Shown here one piece after another: positions 1 to 8,057 of a stretch of 40,878 nucleotides of DNA. Where the stretch lies: contig JAJDBW010000018.1 in the NCBI GenBank assembly GCA_029261155.1, forward strand, positions 1 through 40,878, read 5' to 3'. Under the pieces are notes generated by a model. It saw nothing but the letters and a program-made list of their open reading frames with translations, was not told the DNA's origin and searched no databases. Both the position numbers and the translations under genes were made by a program. Origin of the DNA: Nitrospirota bacterium (lineage in GTDB: Bacteria > Nitrospirota > Nitrospiria > SBBL01 > JAADHI01). Position 1 is the stretch's first letter. Each line of letters opens with the position of its first letter.

Positions 1-136
1 CAGCCTGTTGCGTTTCATTAACTTTTATAATACCGTCAAACCCCATAAGGGCATTGGCGACATGACCCCTTATGAAAAGCTATTTGAACACTTTCATGGA
101 TCAACAAATGTGTAAACAACGCGATGTTTTCTAACA
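1..136 (+). mobile_element. 3' end of an IS481/IS3-like insertion sequence
   Basis: The window opens inside an insertion sequence: the last codons of a transposase (stop at 113-115) are followed by a terminal sequence from about 106 to 136. That end (GTGTAAACAACGCGATG, then TTTTCTAACA) resembles the right inverted repeat of IS481-type elements, whose ends read TGT...ACA. The left end lies outside the window, so the outer boundary at about 136 is an inference from this motif only. Confidence 0.6.
2..115 (+). CDS. transposase C-terminal fragment (integrase core, IS481/IS3-like), 5' truncated by window edge
   Basis: An open frame enters from the left edge and ends at TAA 113-115, giving 37 residues. 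The residues NFYNTVKPHKGIGDMTPYEK match the well-known C-terminal signature of DDE integrase-core transposases of the IS481/IS3 group (YN..RPH..LG..TP.E). No start codon or DDE residues are visible because the gene begins outside the window, so it cannot be said whether the complete element is functional. It points towards the bat operon, but the hairpin at 160-216 and a separate promoter at 251-279 lie between them. Confidence 0.75.
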   Translation, partial: SLLRFINFYNTVKPHKGIGDMTPYEKLFEHFHGSTNV

Positions 137-159
137 AATAAAATTTCTACCTATATAAA

Positions 160-216
160 GGACAGGCCCGATTTTTTTGTTTTCATAATCCGACCCATGG
201 AAATCCGGGCCTGTCC
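160..216. repeat. imperfect inverted repeat / long hairpin between IS end and bat promoter
   Basis: GGACAGGCCCG at 160-170 is repeated exactly in inverted orientation at 206-216, separated by about 35 bases. A T-rich run (about 224-239) follows on the plus strand. It could act as a weak terminator for the transposase transcript or be a remnant of a small repeat element. Its function is not known from sequence alone. Confidence 0.5.
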
Positions 217-250
217 GCATGGCCCTTTTTTTCTTTTTCAAGATTTCGCC

Positions 251-279
251 TTGTCAAGGCGGCGTGGGTTTACTAGAAT
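251..279 (+). promoter_or_regulatory. sigma70-type promoter for the moxR-bat operon
   Basis: TTGTCA at 251-256 and TAGAAT at 274-279 are separated by exactly 17 bases, close to the consensus TTGACA-N17-TATAAT. The predicted transcript start near 286 leaves about 50 bases of leader before the ATG at 338. The -35 box overlaps a 6-bp hairpin (247-252 with 256-261). The promoter lies between the IS end and the operon, so the operon need not depend on the insertion sequence. Confidence 0.6.
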
Positions 280-337
280 AGTTTTATGATTATTTATAGA
301 TTATCGTTTGAGCATCGATACAAAACTTAGGGCTGAT

Positions 338-1303
338 ATGACGAATCAAGAAGCGATAAAGGCACTCCAACAGCACTTTAGCACGCAGATCATTGGTCAG
401 CAGATACTAGTCAATCGTCTGTTGATTGCGCTCTTGGCCGATGGGCATCTTTTGGTCGAAGGCGCACCGGGCCTGGCCAAGACCCGGGCCATCAAGGTTT
501 TGGGCGAAGGGATCGAGGGCGATTTTCATCGCATACAATTTACGCCCGACCTGCTGCCGGCGGATTTAACCGGAACGGATGTCTTTCGTCCTCAGGACGG
601 TTCGTTTCAGTTTCAGCGAGGCCCCATGTTTCACAACTTGGTCTTGGCCGACGAAATTAACCGTGCGCCGGCCAAGGTTCAATCGGCCTTACTCGAGGCC
701 ATGGGAGAGCGTCAGATCACCGTGGGGGCAGAAACCTATCACTTGCCTGAACTTTTCTTGGTCATGGCGACGCAAAATCCCATCGAGCAAGAGGGGACCT
801 ATCCTCTGCCGGAGGCCCAGCTGGATCGATTTTTAATGCACGTCCGCGTGGATTACCCCGATGCCGAGGCCGAACAGGCGATTTTGCATTTGGCGCGCGC
901 AGAGGCGCATCAGCAACACGAAAGCAGGTCGCGTTTCATCCCCTTATCACAGGAAGCCGTTTTTTCTGCGCGAGAAGAAATCCTCGATATTTACATGGCG
1001 AAGAACATTGAGGCCTATTTGTTGGAGATCGTCTTGGCCACCCGGAATCCCGGAAAATATGACGAGGCTCTGGGCCGCTGGCTGCAATTCGGTGCCAGCC
1101 CGCGTGCCAGCATTGCCCTCGACCGTTGCGCGCGCGCGCACGCTTGGTTGGATGGCCGAGATTTCGTGGGTCCGGAGGATGTTCAGGCCCTCGCTTTCGA
1201 CGTGCTTCGCCATCGGATTGTCCTCAGTTACGAGGCCGAAGCCGACGGCATTTCAGCCGATCGTTTTGTCGAGGCCTTGATCGCCCGGATCGCCGTACCC
1301 TAA
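338..1303 (+). CDS. MoxR-family AAA+ ATPase
   Basis: This 321-residue protein is a MoxR-type AAA+ ATPase, a chaperone-like enzyme that acts with the von Willebrand factor A (vWA) proteins encoded downstream. Visible motifs are Walker A GAPGLAKT (about residues 42-49), Walker B LVLADE (101-106), sensor 1 in MATQNP (about 143-148) and the arginine-containing GASPRAS near the sensor 2 region. An in-frame TTG at 308 would add 10 residues. ATG 338 is preferred because TTAGGG lies just upstream and conserved sequence starts soon after it. It is the first gene of a tight operon with the DUF58 gene 14 bases downstream, the classic MoxR-DUF58-Bat order. Confidence 0.93.
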   Translation: MTNQEAIKALQQHFSTQIIGQQILVNRLLIALLADGHLLVEGAPGLAKTRAIKVLGEGIEGDFHRIQFTPDLLPADLTGTDVFRPQDGSFQFQRGPMFHNLVLADEINRAPAKVQSALLEAMGERQITVGAETYHLPELFLVMATQNPIEQEGTYPLPEAQLDRFLMHVRVDYPDAEAEQAILHLARAEAHQQHESRSRFIPLSQEAVFSAREEILDIYMAKNIEAYLLEIVLATRNPGKYDEALGRWLQFGASPRASIALDRCARAHAWLDGRDFVGPEDVQALAFDVLRHRIVLSYEAEADGISADRFVEALIARIAVP

Positions 1304-1317
1304 ATCACGAAGCGACC

Positions 1318-2322
1318 ATGCCTTTCCAATTGTATAAACCTAAACAAAAATCGGAAGCGTCCTTTTCTTCATGGTCCTCGGAGATCGCAAAACCGAAAGA
1401 GAGCCCTGTCCGTGTGAGCAAGGCGGGCCTCATCGCCCTTTCCCGGCAAGCGGAGGGCCTTTCCTTGAAGTCGGTCAAAATCCGCGCAATGCAAGGGGGA
1501 CACTATCTTTCTCCCTTTAAAGGACGTGGCATGGAGTTCGACGAGGTTCGCCCCTATCAGCCCGGAGACGATGCGCGGACGCTCGATTGGCGCGTGACGG
1601 CCCGCACCGGGAAACCGCATACCAAGCTTTTTCGAGAAGAACGCGAACGCTCAGTACTGTTTTGGGTGGACTACCGCGCTTCAATGTTTTTTGCGACGCG
1701 CGGCCTTTTCAAATCGGTCTTGGCCGCGCGCGCCGCGGCCCTTTTGGCTTGGAGCGCCGTTCATCACGGCGACCGCATCGGCGGCCTCGTTTTCTCCGAA
1801 GCCCTGCACGCCGAAATGCGCCCTCAGCGCGGCAAGAAAGGCGTGCTGCATTTTATTTCGCACCTGGCGGAGCATCCGGCTTGGGAAGAGCGTCCAATGG
1901 CAGGAGAAGGAGGCGACGCGGCGGCCTTGTCTTTACTTCGGCTCCGCCGTGTCGCGCGGCCCGGCAGTCTGATCTTCCTCATCGGAGATTTTCGGGCGAT
2001 GGGCGAAGAAGCGCAAGCGCATCTTACGCAACTTGCCCGGAGTAACGACGTGGTGATGTTGTTTCTATTCGATCCCCTAGAGGCGGCCTTGCCGCCGCCC
2101 GGTTTGTATCGAGTCCGCGATGGGGAAAAGACCTTGACCCTCGATACCGGCGATGCCGGTTTTCGTGAGGCCTACCAAAGCAATTTTGAACATCGCCATG
2201 CGGCTTTAAAAACCCTTTGCCGCCGGAATCGCATTTATCATCTGCCTTGCGCAACGACAGATCCGCTGCTTTCCACATTGCAGCGCGGTTTGGGGCTGGG
2301 TTTAAAGCGGAGGGCGGTTTGA
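1318..2322 (+). CDS. DUF58 domain-containing protein (Bat operon)
   Basis: A 334-residue DUF58 protein. The family signature is plain around residues 70-110: a GRGMEFDEVRPYQPGDD block, then DWRVTARTGKPHTKLFREE. DUF58 proteins regularly follow moxR and carry a degenerate vWA-like fold; their biochemical role is poorly defined. The frame is open upstream to 1126 inside moxR, but that part is a shadow. ATG 1318 is the natural start, 14 bases after the moxR stop. Its stop overlaps the start of the next gene in an ATGA arrangement, which suggests translational coupling. Confidence 0.9.
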   Translation: MPFQLYKPKQKSEASFSSWSSEIAKPKESPVRVSKAGLIALSRQAEGLSLKSVKIRAMQGGHYLSPFKGRGMEFDEVRPYQPGDDARTLDWRVTARTGKPHTKLFREERERSVLFWVDYRASMFFATRGLFKSVLAARAAALLAWSAVHHGDRIGGLVFSEALHAEMRPQRGKKGVLHFISHLAEHPAWEERPMAGEGGDAAALSLLRLRRVARPGSLIFLIGDFRAMGEEAQAHLTQLARSNDVVMLFLFDPLEAALPPPGLYRVRDGEKTLTLDTGDAGFREAYQSNFEHRHAALKTLCRRNRIYHLPCATTDPLLSTLQRGLGLGLKRRAV

Positions 2323-2825
2323 TGGACGAGGTCCTGAAGATCCCTTTGCGCGACATCCACCTTCCCGATCCGATTTCCTGGTGGCCGCTGGCCCCAGGCT
2401 GGTGGGCGCTGTTGATTTTGTCGCTTCTGACAATCGCTTTGATATTGATTATTCGAAGGGTGCGTGCTCGGCGGAGAGTGCGGGTGGCGGCCTGGTTTGA
2501 ATTCGAAAAACTTTCCGCAGCATTTAATCAGACGCAGGACATCCAGCAATTGGTCAAGGCCTTATCGGTTTTATTGCGTCGTGTATGTCTCAGTTATGCC
2601 TCGCGCACCGAGGCCGCCGCTTTAACCGGCGAGCGATGGCTTGATTTTTTAGAGACCCATTTGGGAAACGAGCGCGTGCGAGGGCGTTTTAAAGCCGGGC
2701 CGGGCCGCGCGCTGATTAGCGCGCCTTACCGTGCTAGTTCTGAGATAGATGGCCCAGCTCTTTTGTCTTTATGCGGGGATTGGATCCAGGGTTTGCCTCC
2801 GCTTTCAGTCGGAGCGCGCAGATGA
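2322..2825 (+). CDS. DUF4381 family membrane protein
   Basis: A 167-residue protein with one strong membrane segment (about residues 24-44, WWALLILSLL...), followed by a basic RRVRARRRVR stretch and a cytoplasmic helical domain. The N-terminal LPDPISWWPLAPGWW is typical of DUF4381 proteins, which occupy this position between DUF58 and BatA in many Bat operons. Both ends overlap their neighbours: ATG 2322 overlaps the DUF58 stop, and TGA 2823-2825 overlaps the batA ATG. It probably anchors or scaffolds the BatA/BatB complex, although this is known only by association. Confidence 0.82.
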   Translation: MDEVLKIPLRDIHLPDPISWWPLAPGWWALLILSLLTIALILIIRRVRARRRVRVAAWFEFEKLSAAFNQTQDIQQLVKALSVLLRRVCLSYASRTEAAALTGERWLDFLETHLGNERVRGRFKAGPGRALISAPYRASSEIDGPALLSLCGDWIQGLPPLSVGARR

Positions 2826-3829
2826 TCGATTTCGCCTGGCCTTGGCTCTTTCTGATTTTCCCGCTCCCTTGGTTGCTTCGGTGGTTGATGCCTCCCGTTG
2901 CGCCCGAAGAAGAAGCCGCCTTAAGGGTCCCTTTTATTGAAGCCTTTAAAGACCGAGGCGCCGGCCGAGGCCGAGTCGGATTGAAGCGACGCAGCCTCTG
3001 GTTTGCCGCACTGGCCTGGTTATTCTTGGTCTTCGCCGTTACACGTCCCCAGTGGCGGGGCGCGCCGATTGAATTGCCGGTTAGTGGGCGCAACCTGATG
3101 TTGGCGGTCGATCTCTCCGGGAGCATGGAAGTTAAGGATTTTGAAGTGAACGGCCGGATGGTCGATCGCCTTGAAGCCACCCAGCTGGTGGCCGGGAAAT
3201 TTATCGAACGGCGTGTCGGCGACCGATTGGGTCTTATCCTTTTCGGACGGCAGGCCTACTTGCAAACGCCCTTGACCTTCGACCGGAAAACCGTGAAGAC
3301 CTTACTCAACGAGGCCGTTATCGGTCTTGCCGGAAAGGAAACGGCCATTGGCGACGCCATCGGTCTGGCCGTTAAACGCTTAAGACAACAAAAAGATGAA
3401 AGCGGCCAACGTGTTTTGATTTTATTGACCGACGGGGCCAATACGGCGGGTGAGGTCGATCCTTTGAAGGCCGCGGAGCTGGCAGCGGCCGAGGGCTTAA
3501 AAATCTATACGATCGGGATCGGCGCGGATGAAATGACCGTGCGGTCTTTATTCGGGTCGCGCCGCGTGAATCCCTCTACCGATTTAGATGAGGGGACCTT
3601 GACCGCAATCGCCGAAAAAACAGGAGGCCGTTATTTCCGCGCCAAAAACCTCAGAGATTTAGGAGAGATTTACCAGTTGCTCGACGAACTCGAACCCATT
3701 GAACAAGAAACCCAGTTATTTCGCCCGACCCGTACGCTCTATCCCTGGCCTTTGGGGACGTCCTTTGTCATCGCAGCCTTGATTGTTTTTGCTCGAAGTC
3801 GTTCCAAACTCGTGTCACAGGAGGTATGA
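2822..3829 (+). CDS. batA: BatA: vWA domain membrane protein
   Basis: This 335-residue protein has two N-terminal membrane segments (about 5-22 and 58-73), a periplasmic vWA domain and a C-terminal membrane segment (about 305-325). The metal-ion-dependent adhesion site is intact: DLSGS at about 97-101, with a later LLTDG loop. BatA-type proteins form membrane complexes with BatB and BatD and are linked to oxygen or stress tolerance. ATG 2822 overlaps the upstream stop as ATGA. The frame is open upstream to 2771, but those residues overlap the DUF4381 coding end and are not expected to be translated. Confidence 0.9.
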   Translation: MIDFAWPWLFLIFPLPWLLRWLMPPVAPEEEAALRVPFIEAFKDRGAGRGRVGLKRRSLWFAALAWLFLVFAVTRPQWRGAPIELPVSGRNLMLAVDLSGSMEVKDFEVNGRMVDRLEATQLVAGKFIERRVGDRLGLILFGRQAYLQTPLTFDRKTVKTLLNEAVIGLAGKETAIGDAIGLAVKRLRQQKDESGQRVLILLTDGANTAGEVDPLKAAELAAAEGLKIYTIGIGADEMTVRSLFGSRRVNPSTDLDEGTLTAIAEKTGGRYFRAKNLRDLGEIYQLLDELEPIEQETQLFRPTRTLYPWPLGTSFVIAALIVFARSRSKLVSQEV

Positions 3830-3879
3830 GTGTCCGGCAGTCTGGGAGCTTGTTGTAAGCAAAAGATGAGGTGGAATCG

Positions 3880-5715
3880 ATGATCTCGGAATTTCATTTC
3901 TTACGACCGTATTGGTTTTTTCTGCTGCCTTTTATCGTGTTCTTGCTTTGGCTTTATCACCGGCGAAAGGTGCAGAGTCGAAGTTGGCAAGCGGTCTGCG
4001 ATCCCGAACTTCTGCCTTATTTATTGGTCGGAAATGCCGAAGGCCGTAAAGGCCGCAGGGTCTTGTTTGCGCTGGCCCTCTCAAGTGCCTTGGCGCTCTT
4101 TGCCCTGGCGGGGCCGGCCTGGAAGCAGTTGGCGCAGCCGGTGTTTCGGGATCAATCGGCCTTGGTGCTCGTGCTTGATCTTTCGCGTTCGATGGACGCC
4201 GCCGATATCCAACCGACGCGTTTAACCCGCGCACGGCATAAGGTGATCGATATTCTGAACACACGCCGGGAGGGCCTCACTGCGTTGGTTGTTTTTGCCG
4301 CTGAGGCCTTTGTCGTAAGTCCACTCACTCAGGATTCCGAAACCATTGCGTCCCAAATTACCGCGCTCAATACGGCCTTGATGCCGAAGCAGGGCAGCCG
4401 TCCGGACAGGGCCATGGAGAAGGCGGGTCAACTGCTGGTGCAGGCAAGTGCGCCCCGTGGACGGATTTTGATCATTACAGACGGTCTCGAAAATGTACCC
4501 ACCACGGCACTGAAGGACGCGCTGGCCGAACTGCGTCAGGCGGGGCATTCGGTTTATGTTCTCGGTGTGGGCACGGCGGAAGGCGCGCCGGTTCAATTGA
4601 CGGAAGGCGGATTTTTGAAAGATCAGAATGGGGCGATCGTTCTACCCAAATTAGACGAGGCGGGCTTGGTGAGCTTAGCGCAAGAAGGCGGCGGGGCCTA
4701 TGCTCGTCTCTCGGTTGACGACCAGGACCTGCGTTTCTTGCTGGCCGAAAACCCCATCTCCACGCTTCGGGCTCAGACGGGAACGACTGACTTTAAGTCA
4801 GACCGCTGGCGGGAGGAAGGACCCTGGCTACTCTTGCCTTTATTGCCCATTGCGGCGCTGGCCTTTCGCAGAGGTTTCTTCGTTTTCATACTATGGACCC
4901 TGCTGGCCATGGCGCAACCTGTACAGGCCTTCGATTGGGAATCGCTGTGGTCGCGACCCGATCAACGGGGTGCGCGTACATTTGAAGAAGGCAAGGCGGA
5001 AGCGGCCGCGAAAATATTCGAAGATCCTCAGTGGAAGGCGGCATCTCACTATCGGGCTGGGCAATATCAACAAAGTATCGAGACTTTGTCGGGAATCGAA
5101 AGCGCCGATGCCTATTACAACAAAGGCAATGCCTTGGCGAAGCTCGGGCGCGTTCCCGAAGCCATTGCCGCTTATGACGAAGCCTTAAAGCGCGCGCCGG
5201 AGCACGAGGACGCCCTCTACAATAAAACGCAGTTGCAAAAATTGAGCGAAGAACAAAAACAAGAGAATGGTCAAGACGGTGAGCCTTCTGAAGGTGAAGA
5301 AGGAGAACAATCGGAAGAAGCGGGTCAAAATTCTTCCCAAAGCCCGCCGCAAGATCAGGCTAATAATGAGCCAGGCGATGCTCAGCCAGATCAAGACGGC
5401 AGGGCTTCAGATGAACAACAGTCCGACCAAGACGCGGACGATGCACGACAAGCCGAGCGGGCCGAGAATAAAAAGGAGGGCGAGGAGGAACGAGACGCGG
5501 AGGAGGCCAAGCGTGAGGAAGCCGAAGAAAACAAAGAAGGGGAGACCCCTTCGCGTATGGCGCAGGCCGAATCTCAGGAGCAAGACGAATCGCAACAGGC
5601 CAATGAGCAATGGCTTCGCCGGATTCCCGATGATCCCGGTGGCTTATTGCGGCGTAAGTTTTTGTTCCAATCCAAGCAAGGTCGTGGGGCAAAGCATGAG
5701 GATGCCGCATGGTAG
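3880..5715 (+). CDS. BatB-BatC fusion: vWA domain, TPR repeat and acidic tail
   Basis: A 611-residue fusion protein. Residues 1-85 hold two membrane segments and about 90-290 a vWA domain with intact MIDAS DLSRS (about 100-104) and ITDG. A further hydrophobic stretch (about 315-350) looks like a membrane segment followed by a second translocated part. Residues about 385-455 form TPR units (YYNKGNALAKLG...). The rest is a low-complexity Glu/Gln/Asp/Ser tail. The vWA part corresponds to BatB and the TPR part to BatC, which are separate genes in many bacteria. A GTG at 3871 is possible, but ATG 3880 is better placed after GAGGTGG. The 3' end overlaps batD by 7 bases. Confidence 0.88.
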   Translation: MISEFHFLRPYWFFLLPFIVFLLWLYHRRKVQSRSWQAVCDPELLPYLLVGNAEGRKGRRVLFALALSSALALFALAGPAWKQLAQPVFRDQSALVLVLDLSRSMDAADIQPTRLTRARHKVIDILNTRREGLTALVVFAAEAFVVSPLTQDSETIASQITALNTALMPKQGSRPDRAMEKAGQLLVQASAPRGRILIITDGLENVPTTALKDALAELRQAGHSVYVLGVGTAEGAPVQLTEGGFLKDQNGAIVLPKLDEAGLVSLAQEGGGAYARLSVDDQDLRFLLAENPISTLRAQTGTTDFKSDRWREEGPWLLLPLLPIAALAFRRGFFVFILWTLLAMAQPVQAFDWESLWSRPDQRGARTFEEGKAEAAAKIFEDPQWKAASHYRAGQYQQSIETLSGIESADAYYNKGNALAKLGRVPEAIAAYDEALKRAPEHEDALYNKTQLQKLSEEQKQENGQDGEPSEGEEGEQSEEAGQNSSQSPPQDQANNEPGDAQPDQDGRASDEQQSDQDADDARQAERAENKKEGEEERDAEEAKREEAEENKEGETPSRMAQAESQEQDESQQANEQWLRRIPDDPGGLLRRKFLFQSKQGRGAKHEDAAW

Positions 5716-7439
5716 ATCTAATGCGCAACATTCGACTCTTTCTGTTTTTCTCTAGTGTCGCCCTTTATTTGGGGGTATTAAACTCTCCGCTCCTTGGTGA
5801 GGCGGCGACCATTCGGGCGGACTTGGACCGGAATCCGGTTTCCATGAATGAATCCTTTACCTTGGTCTTCGAGGCGGAAGGGACGCTCGACAATAATCCC
5901 GATTTTTCTTCCCTCGAAAAGAACTTTGAAATTCTCCGCCAAAGCGAGGGAAGCAGCATGCAAATTATTGATGGAGAGATCTCACGGAAACAGCAGTGGA
6001 CCCTGGTTTTAATGCCCAAGGGCCCAGGTCGATTCAACATTCCTTCGATTGCCTTTGGCAGGGACCTGAGCCAAAGTATTCCCATCGAGGTCCAATCGGC
6101 GGAGGCGAAATCGGATGGTGATCTTGAACCTATATTTATTGAGGTCTCTGCCGAACCGCGTGTAGCCTATGTGCAGTCGCAAGTGATTTATACGGCGCGC
6201 CTCTACCGTTCGGTCAATCTCGTCAGTGGCAACTTATCGGAGCCGACCTTAAGCGATGCCGATGCGGTGATTGAAAAGTTGGGCGAGGACCGCGCTTTTG
6301 AAACAACGCGTAAGGGCCAAAAATACTTGGTGGTGGAACGCGTCTACGCGATTTTTCCCCAGCAGAGTGGGCGGCTTCGCGTGGAACCTTTAACTTTTGA
6401 AGGCCAGATCGCCGGGCGATCTCGTTCGCGTTTGGAGCCTTTCGGTCACGCCGGATCGATGAAGCGCTTGCGTTCGGAAGCGATTGATCTGGATGTAAAG
6501 CCGGTGCCGCAAGAAAAGGTTAAGGGGCGATGGTTGCCGGCGCGCGATCTTCGGATTATCGAAACGGGATTGGAGCCGGATGCCAAAACCGCCCAAATCA
6601 AAGCCGGAGAGCCGATGACCCGGACCCTGCTCGTGGTCGCCGATGGCCTGACGGCGGCCCAGCTCCCTGAAATTCAATTCGATCTTCCCGAAGGCTTCAA
6701 GGCCTACCCCGATCAACCTGTATTCGAGGATAAAAAACAGGGTGGCGGCATCATTGGCGTCCGGCAAGAAAAAGTCGCCCTGATTCCGACGCAGCCGGGT
6801 CGTTATGTGTTGCCTGCCCTTGAAATTCCCTGGTGGAATACAACGACCAATCAAGCCGCGGTGGCCCGATTGGAAGCACGAACGGTGGAGGTTACACCCG
6901 CCGCCTTGGTCAAGGCCCCGCCAGTTTCCGTGCCACAGGATCTGACTGCAGGGGAAGGACAGGTCGAAGCACAAATAACATCAACAACACGAACGGGCGT
7001 GTCATTTTGGTCTTTAATGAGTCTAATTCTCGGTCTGGGTTGGGTTCTGACCCTTGTCGCCTGGTGGGGTTCTCGACAAAAGCCAGGCCTTGCCCCGGGC
7101 CACGCCGAAAATCAAGCTTTGCCGCCGGAGACGAGTGCCATACAAAAACAGCTTAAAAGAGCCTGCGTGCAGAACGCGGCGGAGGCTGCTAAGGAGGCGC
7201 TGCTTTCTTGGTCACGCGCCCTTTGGCCGCATGGCTCGCATAGTTTGGGGGAAATTGGCGGACGCGTTAGTGCGGGCTTGGCCCATGAAATTCGGCAACT
7301 CAATTCAGCGCTCTACAGTCGCGAACCGGGCGCATGGCAAGGCGGATCGGCACTATGGCAAGCCTTTGAGCAGGAAATAAAAGAGGAGAAAAGAAAACCA
7401 GTTCGTCAGTCCAAGGGTCTGGCGCCGATGGTGCCTTGA
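5709..7439 (+). CDS. batD: BatD-like protein
   Basis: A 576-residue BatD-family protein: an N-terminal signal or membrane segment (about residues 8-30), a long beta-rich extracytoplasmic region starting TIRADLDRNPVSMNESFTL, a membrane segment at about 432-453 (FWSLMSLILGLGWVLTLVAW) and a cytoplasmic helical tail. BatD partners the vWA proteins encoded just upstream. ATG 5709 is chosen because GAGG at 5698-5701 is 7 bases upstream; ATG 5721 is an alternative. The start overlaps the end of the BatB-BatC gene, so translational coupling is likely. Confidence 0.87.
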   Translation: MVDLMRNIRLFLFFSSVALYLGVLNSPLLGEAATIRADLDRNPVSMNESFTLVFEAEGTLDNNPDFSSLEKNFEILRQSEGSSMQIIDGEISRKQQWTLVLMPKGPGRFNIPSIAFGRDLSQSIPIEVQSAEAKSDGDLEPIFIEVSAEPRVAYVQSQVIYTARLYRSVNLVSGNLSEPTLSDADAVIEKLGEDRAFETTRKGQKYLVVERVYAIFPQQSGRLRVEPLTFEGQIAGRSRSRLEPFGHAGSMKRLRSEAIDLDVKPVPQEKVKGRWLPARDLRIIETGLEPDAKTAQIKAGEPMTRTLLVVADGLTAAQLPEIQFDLPEGFKAYPDQPVFEDKKQGGGIIGVRQEKVALIPTQPGRYVLPALEIPWWNTTTNQAAVARLEARTVEVTPAALVKAPPVSVPQDLTAGEGQVEAQITSTTRTGVSFWSLMSLILGLGWVLTLVAWWGSRQKPGLAPGHAENQALPPETSAIQKQLKRACVQNAAEAAKEALLSWSRALWPHGSHSLGEIGGRVSAGLAHEIRQLNSALYSREPGAWQGGSALWQAFEQEIKEEKRKPVRQSKGLAPMVP

Positions 7440-7479
7440 AGCAAGACCACACGATAGGCAAATTTAGATGAGGTGCAAA

Positions 7480-7794
7480 GTGAAGCGGGTTTATGAGGGT
7501 TCCGATCCAGATAAGTTTTGCCATTTCTTAAAAGAAAACCGCATCGTGGCTCATTTGCAGGATCTGTCTAACACTCGGAGCAGCATGAAAATTTATAACT
7601 ATCCCAGAGATACGGTATGGGTGAATGAGGATGGCGATGCGGAGAGGGCCCTTGTCTTGATCCCGGCCTTCGAGTCGTCTTTAGCGTCTCACCGTGAAAA
7701 ACTTGCCCGTCAAAGCCCTTGGCATTGCTCGATATGTCTGGAATTCATCGAAGCAGAATTCGATGCCTGTTGGCAGTGCGGCACTTCAGGTTAA
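7480..7794 (+). CDS. DUF2007-like protein with C-terminal zinc ribbon
   Basis: A 104-residue soluble protein. The N-terminal half (KRVYEGSDPDKFCHFLKENR, then a VNEDGDAERAL stretch) resembles DUF2007, an ACT-like small domain annotated as putative signal transducing protein. The C-terminal end has two CXXC pairs (CSIC and CWQC), which should bind zinc. The frame is open from ATG 7468, but GTG 7480 has GAGG six bases upstream and gives the usual MKRVY start. It lies 40 bases after batD and probably ends the operon. Its role is unknown. Confidence 0.7.
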   Translation: MKRVYEGSDPDKFCHFLKENRIVAHLQDLSNTRSSMKIYNYPRDTVWVNEDGDAERALVLIPAFESSLASHREKLARQSPWHCSICLEFIEAEFDACWQCGTSG

Positions 7795-7959
7795 TGTGCA
7801 GAATACATTTGCATGGTAAGATAGATGTTCATGAAAGCGCTTTTCTTCAATATTTTAGCATCAAGCGATGGCGGTTTATTCTGCTGAGGGCTATTAATGC
7901 GGCCTCGCTATTGTCTTTTTGTCGTTTTTAATGTACTTAAAGAGTCTGGGGTCCTCGTC

Positions 7960-7995
7960 TTATTCTGACTGATGAATATGCCTTTTGCAGAATAA
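7960..7995. repeat. 8-bp inverted repeat upstream of the nuclease-like lipoprotein gene
   Basis: TTATTCTG (7960-7967) is mirrored by CAGAATAA (7988-7995) with a 20-base spacer, about 60 bases upstream of the lipoprotein start. It could be an operator or a hairpin in the leader. The rest of the 263-base gap (7795-8057) shows no convincing gene. Confidence 0.25.
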
Positions 7996-8057
7996 AGTGA
8001 GAAGGGCATTAATAAATTAATGGCGAAGCTTTTAAAATTGAAGTCACAAGGAAAGGT

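Noticed and set aside
308-337. TTG start for moxR
   Set aside because: There is no ribosome binding site, and the added residues lie outside the conserved domain; ATG 338 is better.
1126-1317. N-terminal extension of the DUF58 frame into moxR
   Set aside because: The extension is Arg-rich shadow sequence inside moxR; the conserved protein starts at ATG 1318.
5185-5610. Hydrophobic minus-strand ORFs in the BatC tail
   Set aside because: They are antisense of Glu/Gln-rich codons, which read as Leu/Phe/Ser; this is a composition effect.
6390-6974. Minus-strand ORF of 194 codons inside batD
   Set aside because: It is a shadow of batD with no recognisable domain or start signal.
7719-7931. 70-codon ORF after the DUF2007-like gene
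   Set aside because: Half of it lies in another frame of that gene, and the remainder has no coding character or ribosome binding site.
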